Positions 26,777 to 36,235 are shown, counted from the first letter of the stretch. The stretch: 64,000 nucleotides of DNA from JADJSS01 sp964490845 (GCA_964490845.1 CAZBED010000004.1:62001-126000); one strand, 5' to 3'. Notes: generated by a model from the sequence alone, not told the origin. A program made the numbers and translations.

Positions 26777-27424
26777 ATGGCACAGGCACATACCATTACG
26801 ACCACTAAAACAGCGCGAATTTACACTCACGGAATTTTATCATCCAAAACAAGGCTGATATGGATAGTGGCGCATGGATACGGTTTTTTAGCCGAATATT
26901 TTATTAAAAAATTTGAGGAACTGAACCCGGAAGAGCATTATGTTATAGTTCCGGAGGCACTCAACCGTTTTTATCTGAAAGATATGACAGGCCGTGTCGG
27001 AGCCTCCTGGATGACAACGGAAGACCGGGAAAATGAAATAAAAGACTATATTTTATACCTGGATAACGTTTATCAAACATTAATTTCACAAACCAACGCA
27101 AAAATTATAGGTTTGGGCTTCTCACAGGGGGCTGCTACTATGGCCAGATGGGCAGTGAATACTTCTAAGCGGTTGAACCGTATAGTGTTTTGGGGCGGAA
27201 GTATACCAAACGACTGTTTTAATCAAATTGAAAAGCTGAATTCATTATCTCCTTATTTATTGGTAGGTGACGAAGATGAGTTTATTTCTAAGGAACGGCT
27301 GGAAGAGGTAATGAAAACATTTATTAACACTGGGTTAACATTTTCACATATTTTTTACAAGGGAGGACACGCAATTTTAACCGAACCTTTAATGCAACTC
27401 TCTGCTGCCTTAACAGAGCCGTAA
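26777..27424 (+). CDS. Phospholipase/carboxylesterase-type alpha/beta hydrolase
   Basis: This 215-residue cytosolic hydrolase has the alpha/beta fold of the PF02230 group. The oxyanion region is WIVAHGYG, the nucleophile Ser117 sits in GLGFSQGAA, the acid in LVGDEDEFI, and the catalytic His in FYKGGHAIL near 200. The family cleaves short-chain carboxylic esters or acyl-thioesters; the substrate here is unknown. It is divergent from the SRPBCC gene, with 86 bp between starts, and 68 bp ahead of rlpA on the same strand, which has its own -7 element. Confidence 0.85.
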   Translation: MAQAHTITTTKTARIYTHGILSSKTRLIWIVAHGYGFLAEYFIKKFEELNPEEHYVIVPEALNRFYLKDMTGRVGASWMTTEDRENEIKDYILYLDNVYQTLISQTNAKIIGLGFSQGAATMARWAVNTSKRLNRIVFWGGSIPNDCFNQIEKLNSLSPYLLVGDEDEFISKERLEEVMKTFINTGLTFSHIFYKGGHAILTEPLMQLSAALTEP

Positions 27425-27435
27425 AAAGCTGGCAG

Positions 27436-27443
27436 TACCTTTG
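27436..27443 (+). promoter_or_regulatory. -7 promoter element, rlpA
   Basis: TACCTTTG matches TAnnTTTG exactly, 50 bp before the rlpA ATG and just after the stop of the preceding hydrolase gene. Confidence 0.4.
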
Positions 27444-27492
27444 CAAAGGACTTTTTAGGCAAAAGCTAAGTTCAATAAACCAAATAGTTGCC

Positions 27493-28356
27493 ATGAAAAA
27501 GATAGTTATTTTTTTGCTTACGGTTTTTCCTTTTTACATCGCAAACGCACAAGTTGAGTTTGGAACAGCTTCTTACTATGGAATTGATTTTCATGGTAAA
27601 ACTACAGCAAGTGGTGAAACCTATTCCCAAAACAAGCTGACTGCTGCCCATAAAACTTTGCCTTTGGGTACTATCCTAAAAGTAACCAATGCTCAAAACA
27701 ATAAATCCGTTTATGTAAAGGTAAACGACCGTGGGCCATTTGTAAAGGGAAGAATTGTTGATGTATCTACCAAGGCAGCTGAATTGCTGGGTTTCAGAAA
27801 TAAGGGTACTGCTTATGTTAAACTGGAAGTGGTAGAACCCGGTTCGATTCCAACTGATTTAATGGATAGTACTGCGGACATTGCCCAACAAAATGGCATT
27901 CAGGATTATGACAGCAGTAATCAGCAGGAAGTAACCAGTGTTTTACAAAAGAATGACACTTTGGTGAGTGCCACCAAACCTGCTACTACAGCAACGACAA
28001 ACTACCAGAACAATACTCAGGGCAATAATCCGCCGCTAAAGACAACTGATTTAATTGAGGACAATGCAATTACCAACCGCTCTCCATATTTTATTATTAC
28101 CAACATAGATAAAACCAAGACAGGTTTTTTCGGATTGCAGTTGGGCGTATTTTCAGATGTGAATGCCGTATTGACACTCATTGAAGAACTGGAAGCAAAG
28201 TATAAACAGACGATGGTGGTGCAACAAGTGAAGCTTAAAGACAAGACTGTCTATAAATTATATGTTGGGAAATTTCAGAACAGAGCTTATGCAGATGCAT
28301 TGAAATCAACCTTATCCGACAGATTTAGAGATGCATTTGTGGTGAAATTTGAGTAA
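27493..28356 (+). CDS. rlpA: RlpA-like septal lytic protein with SPOR domain
   Basis: This exported protein of 287 residues has a signal peptide (MKKIVIFLLTVFPFYIANAQ) and an N-terminal double-psi beta-barrel of the RlpA type (about 22-115). The barrel motifs are GTASYYGIDFHGKTTASGE, TAAHKTLPLGT and VKVNDRGPFVKGRIVDVS, including the conserved Asp/Arg. A Thr/Gln/Asn-rich linker follows, then a C-terminal SPOR domain (about 210-287). SPOR domains bind peptidoglycan stripped of stem peptides at the septum. RlpA proteins are lytic transglycosylases or cell-separation factors. It lacks a lipobox, unlike many Gram-negative RlpA proteins. It is convergent with the frameshifted esterase gene, with a 3-bp gap. 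Confidence 0.9.
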   Translation: MKKIVIFLLTVFPFYIANAQVEFGTASYYGIDFHGKTTASGETYSQNKLTAAHKTLPLGTILKVTNAQNNKSVYVKVNDRGPFVKGRIVDVSTKAAELLGFRNKGTAYVKLEVVEPGSIPTDLMDSTADIAQQNGIQDYDSSNQQEVTSVLQKNDTLVSATKPATTATTNYQNNTQGNNPPLKTTDLIEDNAITNRSPYFIITNIDKTKTGFFGLQLGVFSDVNAVLTLIEELEAKYKQTMVVQQVKLKDKTVYKLYVGKFQNRAYADALKSTLSDRFRDAFVVKFE

Positions 28357-28359
28357 AAT

Positions 28360-29767
28360 TTACTGTTTCACGAAAGAGGTTATATAACTTTTGTCGTTTG
28401 TTTCCACCACCAATTGATACCATCCTTTAGGCAAATTACTTACAGTTAATTTATTATCCGTCGGAAATTTAGTGGAAACGATAACTTCTCTGCCTGACAC
28501 ATCATAAACAGCAAGTCTGTTTGAGGTGTTTTTAATTGTTGAAATATTAAAATAAACCGCTTCGTTTGCCGGATTGGGAAAAACCGCAAATTTCTCAGAA
28601 TCTATAGTACGGATTCCAGTAATGGAGAAATTCAATGGAACGGTAGTGTTCCAATTATGATAACCGCTGCTGCACAAGGAAGCCACATTCCAGCGGATAC
28701 GTCTGGTTGGGTCAATTTTTATTCCAAATGTATTGAAGGTCGTTTCGTAAAACACCACTTTGTCACTGTCATCCGCTAATCCTATTTTTATATTGGCTTA
28801 CACCAGCTACTGTATTCCAGCTTAATTGAAATGAGTCGGAAGAAACTGCTGTTGCCAGTAAATTTCCGGGGGCATCACAAATGACTGATTGCGGTATCTC
28901 TTTATCTTTGAAAAAACTCCATGCGGTTGCATTCATACTGATGTCCTGTGTCGTCTTACCTAAAATACCTGCAAAGATATCGTTTGCTCCTGGCCATACA
29001 TGGCCGCCGTTGATGATCTTATGAAAAACCTGCTGAATATTTTGAGCGCAATTCAGATAGGTATAGGTTACAATGCGAGTGCCGTCATTTCTAAAATCGG
29101 GTAAGGTATCAATCATAGGTTCTATATCGCAATTATTTTTGATTTGCCAAAAATGTTTAATGGAATCTATACTTGGGAAATTACCCGGTATTCCAAAATA
29201 AGCAGTTACTGGATCAGCTGTACCGTTAAATGCCGCAATATGAATAGGTCTTGACGGTACGCAACTGTTCAGATTATCAAATACCATACTCGCCACATCC
29301 GGCGCAATGGCGGCTATCCTGTTGGTTGCATCGCAGGCAAGCTTATAACTCATAAATCCTCCTGCAGAATAACCAGTAGAATAAACTTTACGAAGATTTG
29401 CATTATATAATACTGCTGCCCTGTCCATCAAATCGCTTAAAAAACCAATATCATCCACATCTGAAGAAACAAAGAAGAATGTACCTGAATTCCAACGCAA
29501 GTCCACCCCTTCAGGGTAAATAACAATACATCTTACTGAATCAGCGGTTTTGTTAAATTGAGAATAATCCATCTGGAACTGTGCGGTGGTAAGAAAACCA
29601 TGCATATTAATGACTACCGGTAAATTCTCAGAAGGATTAAAATTTCTGGGAAGATAAACATAAAAATTTCTGGGTTTATTTTGCCATCTGATTTGATAAT
29701 ACTTTTGGGAATAACTAAAGTTTACCTGTAAAAAGATGACTGCAAGAGCAATTAAAAGTCGTTTCAT
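28360..29767 (-). pseudogene. Exported PHB-depolymerase-like esterase with type IX sorting domain, frameshifted
   Basis: Two adjacent frames make one gene. The first (29767 down to 28769, 332 residues) has a signal peptide (MKRLLIALAVIFLQVNFSYS), an esterase domain of the LpqC/polyhydroxybutyrate-depolymerase kind and the start of a fibronectin-III-like domain. The esterase has the nucleophile motif VYSTGYSAGGFMSYK and a His in NGGHVWPG. The frame then breaks. The second frame resumes the same domain, then gives a type IX secretion sorting domain (FAVFPNPANEAVYF...). Removing one A from a run of five at 28785-28789 joins them cleanly (QYKIGLADDSDKVVFYETTF). The change could be real, phase-variable or a sequencing error. 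The alternative upstream start at 29815 overlaps the oxidoreductase gene and spoils the signal peptide. Confidence 0.75.
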
Positions 29768-29807
29768 ATCTTCAATACAATATAAATGAAAAAGAACGCG
29801 TATTTGT

Positions 29808-31400
29808 TCATGCAAATTCCGGATTATCTTTTTTCATGGGTATCAGACTCATTGCACGTTCGGAGATAGCCGTAATACTCAAACTAGGATTTACTCCCGG
29901 GTTAGCTGACATCATGCTACCGTCGCAGACCATCATATTTTTATAGTTAAAAACATGATTATTTTTATCAATCACACCTGAAGAAGCATCTTTTCCCATA
30001 CAGGCACCGCCTAAAATATGTGCAGTAGTAGGAATACCCAATAAAGTTTCTGTGCTCATCACCATCGCTTTGCCGTTTATGATTTTTTCAATCTTATGGG
30101 CAAGCTCCTGTGCTTTCGGGTTAAAAGCCGTAGGTGCCGGTCCGGTATCCAGATTCGTTTTCATTATTCCAACTTTGGTTCTTTTCAGGCTTAATGTAGA
30201 ATCTATGCTCTCCATATACAAAAGAATATGTGTTTTCTTGCTCCAGTCATCGACGAAAAATACTTTTAGATTGTCCAGCGGATGCAGAAAAAAATCTTTA
30301 AGCATATTAAAGAATCGGATGAAAATGTTTTTACCCTGTACCATCGGTGCCATAAAAATTCGCCAGAAACCTGCTCCTTCTGAATATTTTACAGGTTCTA
30401 TATGACGATGTTCATCTATATTTACGATAGATCCAATCGCAATACCTTCAGAAAAGGAAACATCTTTGTCAAAAGTAGTAACCCCAATCAGACTTTCTGA
30501 GTTAGTGCGGATGCCTGTTCCGAGTTTATCCGATATATTGGGCAAAGAAGTATCTTTTAACTTCAGCATCAGGTCCATTGTACCCAGTACTCCACCGGCA
30601 AAAATGACTCCTTTGGCTTTAACGCTTCCTTTTTTCGGAAACCAGGATAAAGAATCCTTATACCTGATTTCGTAACCCGCACTGCCGTCTTCACTTAATG
30701 GAACGACATCATATACTTCTTTCTCCGCAATGATTTCTGCCCCTAACTGCTGAGCGAGATGCAGATAGTTTTTATCTAGGGTATTCTTTGCATTAAAGCG
30801 GCAACCCAACATACAACCGCCGCATAAATTGCAACCAGTTCTGTCAGGTCCTTTTCCATCAAAATACGGATCGGGCACGGTAACGCCCACTTTTCCGAAA
30901 TATACCGCCACATCTGTTTTATCAAAAGCTTTTTCATTGCCCATATCTTTTGCCAGTTGCAACATGGCTTTATCGCTGCGGCTCATATATGGATGCTTTT
31001 CCGCTCCCAGCATTCTTTTGGCAGTTGAATAAAAAGGCTTCAACGTCTCCTCCCAGTTTTCCAGTCCGTTCCAATGGCCGCTGTTATAAAACTCCGACTT
31101 CGGCACCGGCAGGGTGTTGGCATACACCACAGAACCGCCGCCTACTGCTACACCGCTCAATATTGCCACATGCCTGTAGAAGGTAAGTTTAAACAATCCC
31201 TGCATGCCCAGCTTAGGCATCCACATCCATTTGCGGAGGTTCCAGTTGGTTTCCGGAAAATCTTCCGGTTTTGTAAACCATCTTCCTTTCTCTATCACTA
31301 ATACCTTATACCCTTTCTCTGATAAACGAAGAGCGGAAACGGAGCCTCCGAAGCCGCTACCGATAATAACATAATCGTAGTCCAAAGTGTGTGTTCCCAT
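29808..31400 (-). CDS. GMC-type FAD oxidoreductase with cysteine cluster
   Basis: This 530-residue flavoprotein has a dinucleotide-binding N-terminus YVIIGSGFGGSVSALRLSEK (10-29) and the second GMC signature VAVGGGSVVYANTLP near 85. The C-terminal segment HILGGACMGKDASSGVID and the final FAD-binding CDGSMMSANPGVNPSLSITA complete the pattern. It is closest to cholesterol-oxidase-like GMC proteins. An inserted TGCNLCGGCMLGCRFNAKNT contains four Cys in a C-x2-C-x2-C-x3-C pattern, which looks like an iron-sulfur ligand set. The alcohol or sterol substrate is unknown. It is followed 40 bp later by the frameshifted esterase gene on the same strand. Confidence 0.9.
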   Translation of the reverse strand: MGTHTLDYDYVIIGSGFGGSVSALRLSEKGYKVLVIEKGRWFTKPEDFPETNWNLRKWMWMPKLGMQGLFKLTFYRHVAILSGVAVGGGSVVYANTLPVPKSEFYNSGHWNGLENWEETLKPFYSTAKRMLGAEKHPYMSRSDKAMLQLAKDMGNEKAFDKTDVAVYFGKVGVTVPDPYFDGKGPDRTGCNLCGGCMLGCRFNAKNTLDKNYLHLAQQLGAEIIAEKEVYDVVPLSEDGSAGYEIRYKDSLSWFPKKGSVKAKGVIFAGGVLGTMDLMLKLKDTSLPNISDKLGTGIRTNSESLIGVTTFDKDVSFSEGIAIGSIVNIDEHRHIEPVKYSEGAGFWRIFMAPMVQGKNIFIRFFNMLKDFFLHPLDNLKVFFVDDWSKKTHILLYMESIDSTLSLKRTKVGIMKTNLDTGPAPTAFNPKAQELAHKIEKIINGKAMVMSTETLLGIPTTAHILGGACMGKDASSGVIDKNNHVFNYKNMMVCDGSMMSANPGVNPSLSITAISERAMSLIPMKKDNPEFA

Positions 31401-31520
31401 GAAATCTAAATAATTTGAAAAACAAATTACGAATTTAATTCAATCTTTAGATGAATTTAAGATAAGAAGCAAAAATTAGTAAGTAAGGTAAAACCACTCG
31501 GATACTGCCCGCAAAAAAAA

Positions 31521-32477
31521 TTAAACGTTTTGGAATTTTTCCCAGGTTTTTTGTGCGAGTTTATAGGTGAGGTATTCGATATAATAACTTCCTTTGGCTG
31601 CATCAGAAATTTCTGCATAACCAACTTCCTGTTGTAATATATGGTGTATATTTCGTGCAATGCGTTTGCCAAAATCAGTATTACCTTTCAGCACATCGTG
31701 ACTATTGATTATAACCGCATCACTGCCTCCCAAAACAGCGCTCATCGCTTCGGTGGTATTTCGCAGCATATTGGAATACTCATCCGCGCCATCACGTTTC
31801 TGTACACCGGTTTCACAAAATATATAAGGCTTAATGGACTGTTTTTTCAATTGACAAAATTGATTCCACAGCCAGCGGAATGCTCGCAGCTTAGCTATTT
31901 CAAAGAAATAATTTTGACCAATATAAAAATAAAACCGATGTAACTTAAAATCAGCAGCACTTCCAAGCTTTAATGCCATCAGCAATTCATCCGTAATAGT
32001 TTCCTGTTGTGGCACACGAATCATTGGCACACAACTGTTGGGTATTTTTTTTCCCAGAAGAGTGCAATCCTCCTCTGAGTAATCTTCAAAAATCACAGGA
32101 GCTACATCCAACAGGATACCATTTAACAGTGTATCTGCATCAGCTTCAGTAATCTGCTGATGTCTTAAATTAAATAAGATAGTTGTGGCACCACAGGATA
32201 ATGCATGTAATGCTACTCTGTTCGCTTCTTTTATATCTTCCACAACAATCCGTTCCGTTATCTGCCACCCTGTGGTGAATTTGTGCGGAATCTGGAGCTG
32301 GTATTTTTCATTATCCTCTTTTGTATAAAAAGGCAGAATGTCAATTCCTTCTTTTGAATGCCAGATGAGCTTATCAAAAGTATCTCCCTTTAAGTCACGA
32401 ATGATTTTTTCTTTCCATATTTCAGCGGAAACAGGAAGGAATTGTTCAAAAATGCTGTCGTAAAATTCTGCTGACAT
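31521..32477 (-). CDS. Short methylmalonyl-CoA mutase small-subunit-like protein
   Basis: This protein of 318 residues resembles the small (beta) subunit of methylmalonyl-CoA mutase. N-terminal FLPVSAEIWKEKIIRDLKG, then FYTKED, TGWQITERI and the barrel segments HRFYFYIGQNYFFEIAKLRA and EYSNMLRNTTEAMSAVLGGS are all family hallmarks. It is much shorter than the usual small subunit (about 450-600 residues): the middle of the TIM barrel seems condensed and there is no B12-binding-like C-terminal domain. The catalytic large subunit (mutB) is not adjacent. It may pair with a distant mutB, or be a diverged stand-alone protein. A -7-like TATCTTTG (32489-32482) lies only 5 bp before its ATG, implying a leaderless mRNA or a later start. 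Confidence 0.75.
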   Translation of the reverse strand: MSAEFYDSIFEQFLPVSAEIWKEKIIRDLKGDTFDKLIWHSKEGIDILPFYTKEDNEKYQLQIPHKFTTGWQITERIVVEDIKEANRVALHALSCGATTILFNLRHQQITEADADTLLNGILLDVAPVIFEDYSEEDCTLLGKKIPNSCVPMIRVPQQETITDELLMALKLGSAADFKLHRFYFYIGQNYFFEIAKLRAFRWLWNQFCQLKKQSIKPYIFCETGVQKRDGADEYSNMLRNTTEAMSAVLGGSDAVIINSHDVLKGNTDFGKRIARNIHHILQQEVGYAEISDAAKGSYYIEYLTYKLAQKTWEKFQNV

Positions 32478-32531
32478 GCAACAAAGATAAAAATTAGTAA
32501 GCAGTAGCTTCTATGATTTCTTATAAAAGTG

Positions 32532-35500
32532 CTATTCTATACTTAAGATTTTTATTTCCACGCGCTGGTTCAACGGATTATCTGGTTTATCAGGCAGTAG
32601 TAGCTTTGTTTTTCCATAACCTTTATAGCTGAGACGTTTGGTGTCAATACCTTTGCTAATCAGATAGTCCACACAGGTCTTTGCACGGCTGGTCGATAAT
32701 TTCTGGCAGAAATTATCGTCACATAACCCGTTGGTATGTCCGCCTATCTCAACGGTCAGTTTGTTGTTTTTTTTGAGAAAGGCAACCACCTTATCCAATT
32801 CAGGGTAGGACGGGATTTGAAGATACGAGGCATCCGCAACAAAATAGATATTGTTCACCTGTGCTATTGCACCAACCACCAATGGCACACTGAACAAATC
32901 ATATTCTTTCTGTAACTGTGTATTGCTGCCGGTTTGCTGTTGTACTTTCGCCAGTGAATCAATCGAACGCTTTAAGGCCAGTACTTCCCGCTCCTGCTGC
33001 TTTTTCAAGGCGTCCAGCTTTGCTTTGTCCTGCTCCATCTTTAATTTTTCGGCAGCCAGCTTATCCCTCTCCGCCTGCATCTGCGACAATAAATCGTCCA
33101 TTTGTTTTTTTTCCAGTTCCAACCTGCTTTTTTCTGACTCCAGGGTTGCATTCTGTGAAGCCAGTTTGTCTTTTTCTTCGGTAAATTTGGTACGTTGTGA
33201 TTGCAAATCTACAATATCTTTCTCCAGATCCTGTTTGCTGCTGCCCAACTTATCCAACATATCTGTCAACTTCAGAGAGGCTGCTTTCTGTGCTTCCTGA
33301 ATAGAATCCAGTTTAGCTTTTTCATTAGTTAAATCTGCGGAACGATCCGGCGCTGATATAGTTTCATTATTAACAACAGCAGATACAGGCTCTTCTGTTT
33401 TTTGAACAGGCATGTCTGAATTTTCGACAGTCGGCGCGGCAACAGATGGACTTGATTCTGTTGGATGGGTTGTTTCCAAAGATTTAGCAGTAGGCTGAAT
33501 ATCCTTATTGTCTGGTACGACAGATGCCTGAGTTGAAGCATGAGGGGTTTTTAATTGAGCCATTTCATCCTGAAGCTTTTTTAATTTTTCCTCATATTTT
33601 GAAATTACCGGATTTATGTTCAAACCTGTAGATGGCTGAGGTGTATAAGCAACTGAAGATGTTGGATTGGTTTCGGATTTAGTAACTGTTTTTTTAGTAT
33701 CCGGGCTGACAGTTGAATTAACGGCAACTGTAGGATTTTTTTGTTGCTTTTTCAACTCATCTAATTTTTGCTGATAGACATCGAAATCCTGTGTAAACTT
33801 ATCCTCTTGTCTTTCCTTAGGCGGCTGAGGGTCATAAGGCTTTTGTTGCCATGGATTGGATGCCAGTTTATTGCTTTGACCAACTTCCCTCTGCTGCTGT
33901 TTTAAGGCATCCAGTTTTTGCTGCAAAGCGTCAGTAGTTGCGTTTGCAGTAGCTACAGGTGCTGTCGGGTTAGGATAATCTATAGCAGGATTAACCGGTT
34001 TGTTAGCCGTATAAACCGATGGTTGCTGTGTCGATGATTTTACGGATGCTTGGGTTTGCTGTCTTTTTAACTCGTCCAGTTTTTGTTGCAACTCATCTGT
34101 AGCCGGATTATTTGTTTTAAAAGCAGTGGCTGCCGGAGTGGATGTTGTGGAAATTACAGCCGGATCTATTTCATTAGTGACATAATTTGGTTGACTAACA
34201 ACAGGCGCAGATACCTTGTTCTCTTTAGCTGTGGTATTAATATCAACGGGTATATTTTTTTGTGACAATCTGGCTAAATCACTGTTATTCGGATTAACTG
34301 TTGGATTATTTCTGATAGTTTGCTGAGCAGCCAGTTCCTCTCGTGTCAGCACTTTTCTGCCAGGATCCGGTGCCTGATAGGGTTGAATGGAATTGACCAC
34401 TTCTTTCTTTACCACAGGTTGAGAAGGGGTGGGAACAACCGGACTAACAGGCTTAGTTTGTTGTACTGCCTGTGTTGAACCGACTTGATTTTGCTGTTGT
34501 TTCAGGGCATCCAGTTTGCGTTGTAAATCGTCTGTTTGTGCGTTGACGGTTGGTTTAATAGCAGGCATGTTGGCCGTAGTAACAGTCGAACTGACAGTTG
34601 TTGTTTTAGGAGATTCAGCCGGAGAAGCATAAGTTGATAATACAGGTTCGGGCTTTACAGAAGATGCGGATACAAGCCTGTTGATATCCACCGGCTCTGG
34701 CCTGATTTCTCGGGGCAGTCTGATACGGTATAAATCATTTAAGCCAAAATAGGTTTTTCCGCTTGAAAAATAAGCATAATCGCCGGATGCGGGAATGGTG
34801 TAGTAAATATCCATTTCATCCGTATTAATTTTATCCCCTAAATTCAGCGGTTTGCTCCAGTTCGTCCAGGTATTATCCAGCCGTTTAGACATATACATAT
34901 CATAACTTCCAAACCCGGGATGCCCGGCGGACGAGAAATACAATGTTTTACCATCTGCCGCCAAGAAGACACTACCTTCAGCACTGACAGTATTAATAGT
35001 CGGCCCAAGGTTTTTAGGTGCCGACCAACTGCCATCACTGTATTTTTGGGAAACATATAAATCCATATCGCCGTATGAATCCGGCCGCTGTATAGCCATC
35101 AGAACGGTTTGTTCATCCAGACTGACATGATAGTGAGCAAACTCATTATCATTCACCAGATTGGGAATATCCAACGATTTTGGTTTTGACCATTCTCCGT
35201 TTTTTTGTCTGATTGAATAAGACAGGCCATTGTAATTGTATGAATTCCGGATGTATTTGTTGGCTGTATACAATTTATTGTTATCACTACTGATAAAACA
35301 AATGAAGTTATTATTTTCATTATTTAACGGAGGGCCAATATTTTCAGCTTTGGAAAACTTACCATTCGTCATGATATAGGAGTAGTAAATATCGTCGTTA
35401 TGATCTTTGCCTATATTTTGTTCGGCAAATTTTCTGGTAAAATACAGCCTGCTTCCATCGGGAGAAATCATCGGCAAATGGTCGTAATATTCCGAGTTGA

Positions 35501-36095
35501 CATAAGGGCCTAAATTTTCCGGAAGGTCAACAGTTTCGCTGTATTTTATGACATTAATGGATTGTACATAAGGTGTGGTAGCGGAAGATATTCCGATACA
35601 ATCAATTTGTTGCATCCCTATCACCGCATCTGTGTTGAGAATCAGTTTCAGCTTAACAATATTATAAGCGGGTTTAATTTTAAAATAGGTCAGGACATCA
35701 TACATTTTTTGCGTAGGGATAGGATGCTGATTTTGGTAGACGCTGAACTTTTTCCCAGAATTATCATATAGAATAATTTCTTCCACAGATCCGGAATTCA
35801 GTGTCTCACCTATGATTACCTGCTGAACGGTTTGCGGGAAACTAAAGCCAACCATGATGGATTCTTTTCCGGCCTGCGATTTGGCAGGCGCCCAGGCTAG
35901 TTCAGATTTACCATATTTCATAGTATTAGGATAACCTAAGACTTGTCTAGCCCTGTATCTGTTTGAATTTTCAGGAATATCTTTATCTCTGAATTCCGAT
36001 GAGAACTCAATAAGCTGGCTGGCCCATTGAACGGTTTGCCCGAAAGAACGGCAGACAGTAAAAAAAACAATACCAATACACAGAATGAATCTCAT
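32532..36095 (-). CDS. Large exported PD40 / coiled-coil / OmpA-domain protein
   Basis: This 1187-residue envelope protein starts at the ATG at 36095; an upstream TTG would spoil the signal peptide (MRFILCIGIVFFTVCRSFGQ). In order it has a discoidin-like beta domain (to about 175) and four or five PD40/WD40-like propeller blades (about 190-455; DHLPMISPDGSRLYFTRK, GSVFLAADGKTLYFSSAGHP). A long Pro/Thr/Val-rich region (about 470-900) carries five copies of a LQQKLDALKQQQ-type segment. A long coiled coil (about 930-1060) and a C-terminal OmpA peptidoglycan-binding domain (IGGHTNGLCDDNFC...NQRVEI) complete it. PD40-OmpA proteins in Bacteroidota include PorE of the type IX secretion machine, but the repeat and coiled regions are different, so I do not name it PorE. 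It probably links the outer membrane to peptidoglycan. Confidence 0.9.
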   Translation of the reverse strand: MRFILCIGIVFFTVCRSFGQTVQWASQLIEFSSEFRDKDIPENSNRYRARQVLGYPNTMKYGKSELAWAPAKSQAGKESIMVGFSFPQTVQQVIIGETLNSGSVEEIILYDNSGKKFSVYQNQHPIPTQKMYDVLTYFKIKPAYNIVKLKLILNTDAVIGMQQIDCIGISSATTPYVQSINVIKYSETVDLPENLGPYVNSEYYDHLPMISPDGSRLYFTRKFAEQNIGKDHNDDIYYSYIMTNGKFSKAENIGPPLNNENNNFICFISSDNNKLYTANKYIRNSYNYNGLSYSIRQKNGEWSKPKSLDIPNLVNDNEFAHYHVSLDEQTVLMAIQRPDSYGDMDLYVSQKYSDGSWSAPKNLGPTINTVSAEGSVFLAADGKTLYFSSAGHPGFGSYDMYMSKRLDNTWTNWSKPLNLGDKINTDEMDIYYTIPASGDYAYFSSGKTYFGLNDLYRIRLPREIRPEPVDINRLVSASSVKPEPVLSTYASPAESPKTTTVSSTVTTANMPAIKPTVNAQTDDLQRKLDALKQQQNQVGSTQAVQQTKPVSPVVPTPSQPVVKKEVVNSIQPYQAPDPGRKVLTREELAAQQTIRNNPTVNPNNSDLARLSQKNIPVDINTTAKENKVSAPVVSQPNYVTNEIDPAVISTTSTPAATAFKTNNPATDELQQKLDELKRQQTQASVKSSTQQPSVYTANKPVNPAIDYPNPTAPVATANATTDALQQKLDALKQQQREVGQSNKLASNPWQQKPYDPQPPKERQEDKFTQDFDVYQQKLDELKKQQKNPTVAVNSTVSPDTKKTVTKSETNPTSSVAYTPQPSTGLNINPVISKYEEKLKKLQDEMAQLKTPHASTQASVVPDNKDIQPTAKSLETTHPTESSPSVAAPTVENSDMPVQKTEEPVSAVVNNETISAPDRSADLTNEKAKLDSIQEAQKAASLKLTDMLDKLGSSKQDLEKDIVDLQSQRTKFTEEKDKLASQNATLESEKSRLELEKKQMDDLLSQMQAERDKLAAEKLKMEQDKAKLDALKKQQEREVLALKRSIDSLAKVQQQTGSNTQLQKEYDLFSVPLVVGAIAQVNNIYFVADASYLQIPSYPELDKVVAFLKKNNKLTVEIGGHTNGLCDDNFCQKLSTSRAKTCVDYLISKGIDTKRLSYKGYGKTKLLLPDKPDNPLNQRVEIKILSIE
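33555..34535 (-). repeat. Five spaced copies of a helical LQQKLDALKQQQ segment
   Basis: Inside the PD40/OmpA gene, about 15-residue helical segments recur at roughly 34492-34535, 34061-34098, 33893-33931, 33737-33780 and 33555-33597. They read DDLQRKLDALKQQQ, DELQQKLDELKRQQ, DALQQKLDALKQQQ, VYQQKLDELKKQQ and YEEKLKKLQDEMAQ. Each is flanked by disordered-looking Pro/Thr/Val/Ser-rich spacers of 40-130 residues, forming a beads-on-a-string layout. Confidence 0.85.
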
Positions 36096-36200
36096 AAATT
36101 TACGCCTGATGAAAATAACGAATCTTCCCAAATTTTAAGGATAAAACACAAGATTTATACCAAAAAATGGATTCTATACTATTTTACAAGTTATAACGTT

Positions 36201-36208
36201 TATTTTTG
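36201..36208 (+). promoter_or_regulatory. -7 promoter element, gene 36236
   Basis: TATTTTTG fits TAnnTTTG and ends 27 bp before the ATG at 36236. It overlaps an in-frame TTG at 36206, arguing against that TTG as start. Confidence 0.4.
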
Positions 36209-36235
36209 GTATTAATTTTGAACAGACTCCATACC

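Noticed and set aside
28360..28758. A separate small gene of 132 codons encoding a type IX sorting domain
   Set aside because: It lacks a signal peptide, and its sequence continues the FN3-like domain of the upstream esterase after a one-base frameshift. It is the end of that gene.
31457..31672. A 71-codon minus-strand frame at the end of the mutase-like gene
   Set aside because: It overlaps the mutase-like gene in another frame and has no motif or start signal.
32851..33300. A 149-codon plus-strand frame rich in Ser, Cys and Phe
   Set aside because: It is the antisense of the Glu/Lys-rich coiled coil in the PD40/OmpA protein; such sequence readily gives long Ser/Phe-rich opposite frames.
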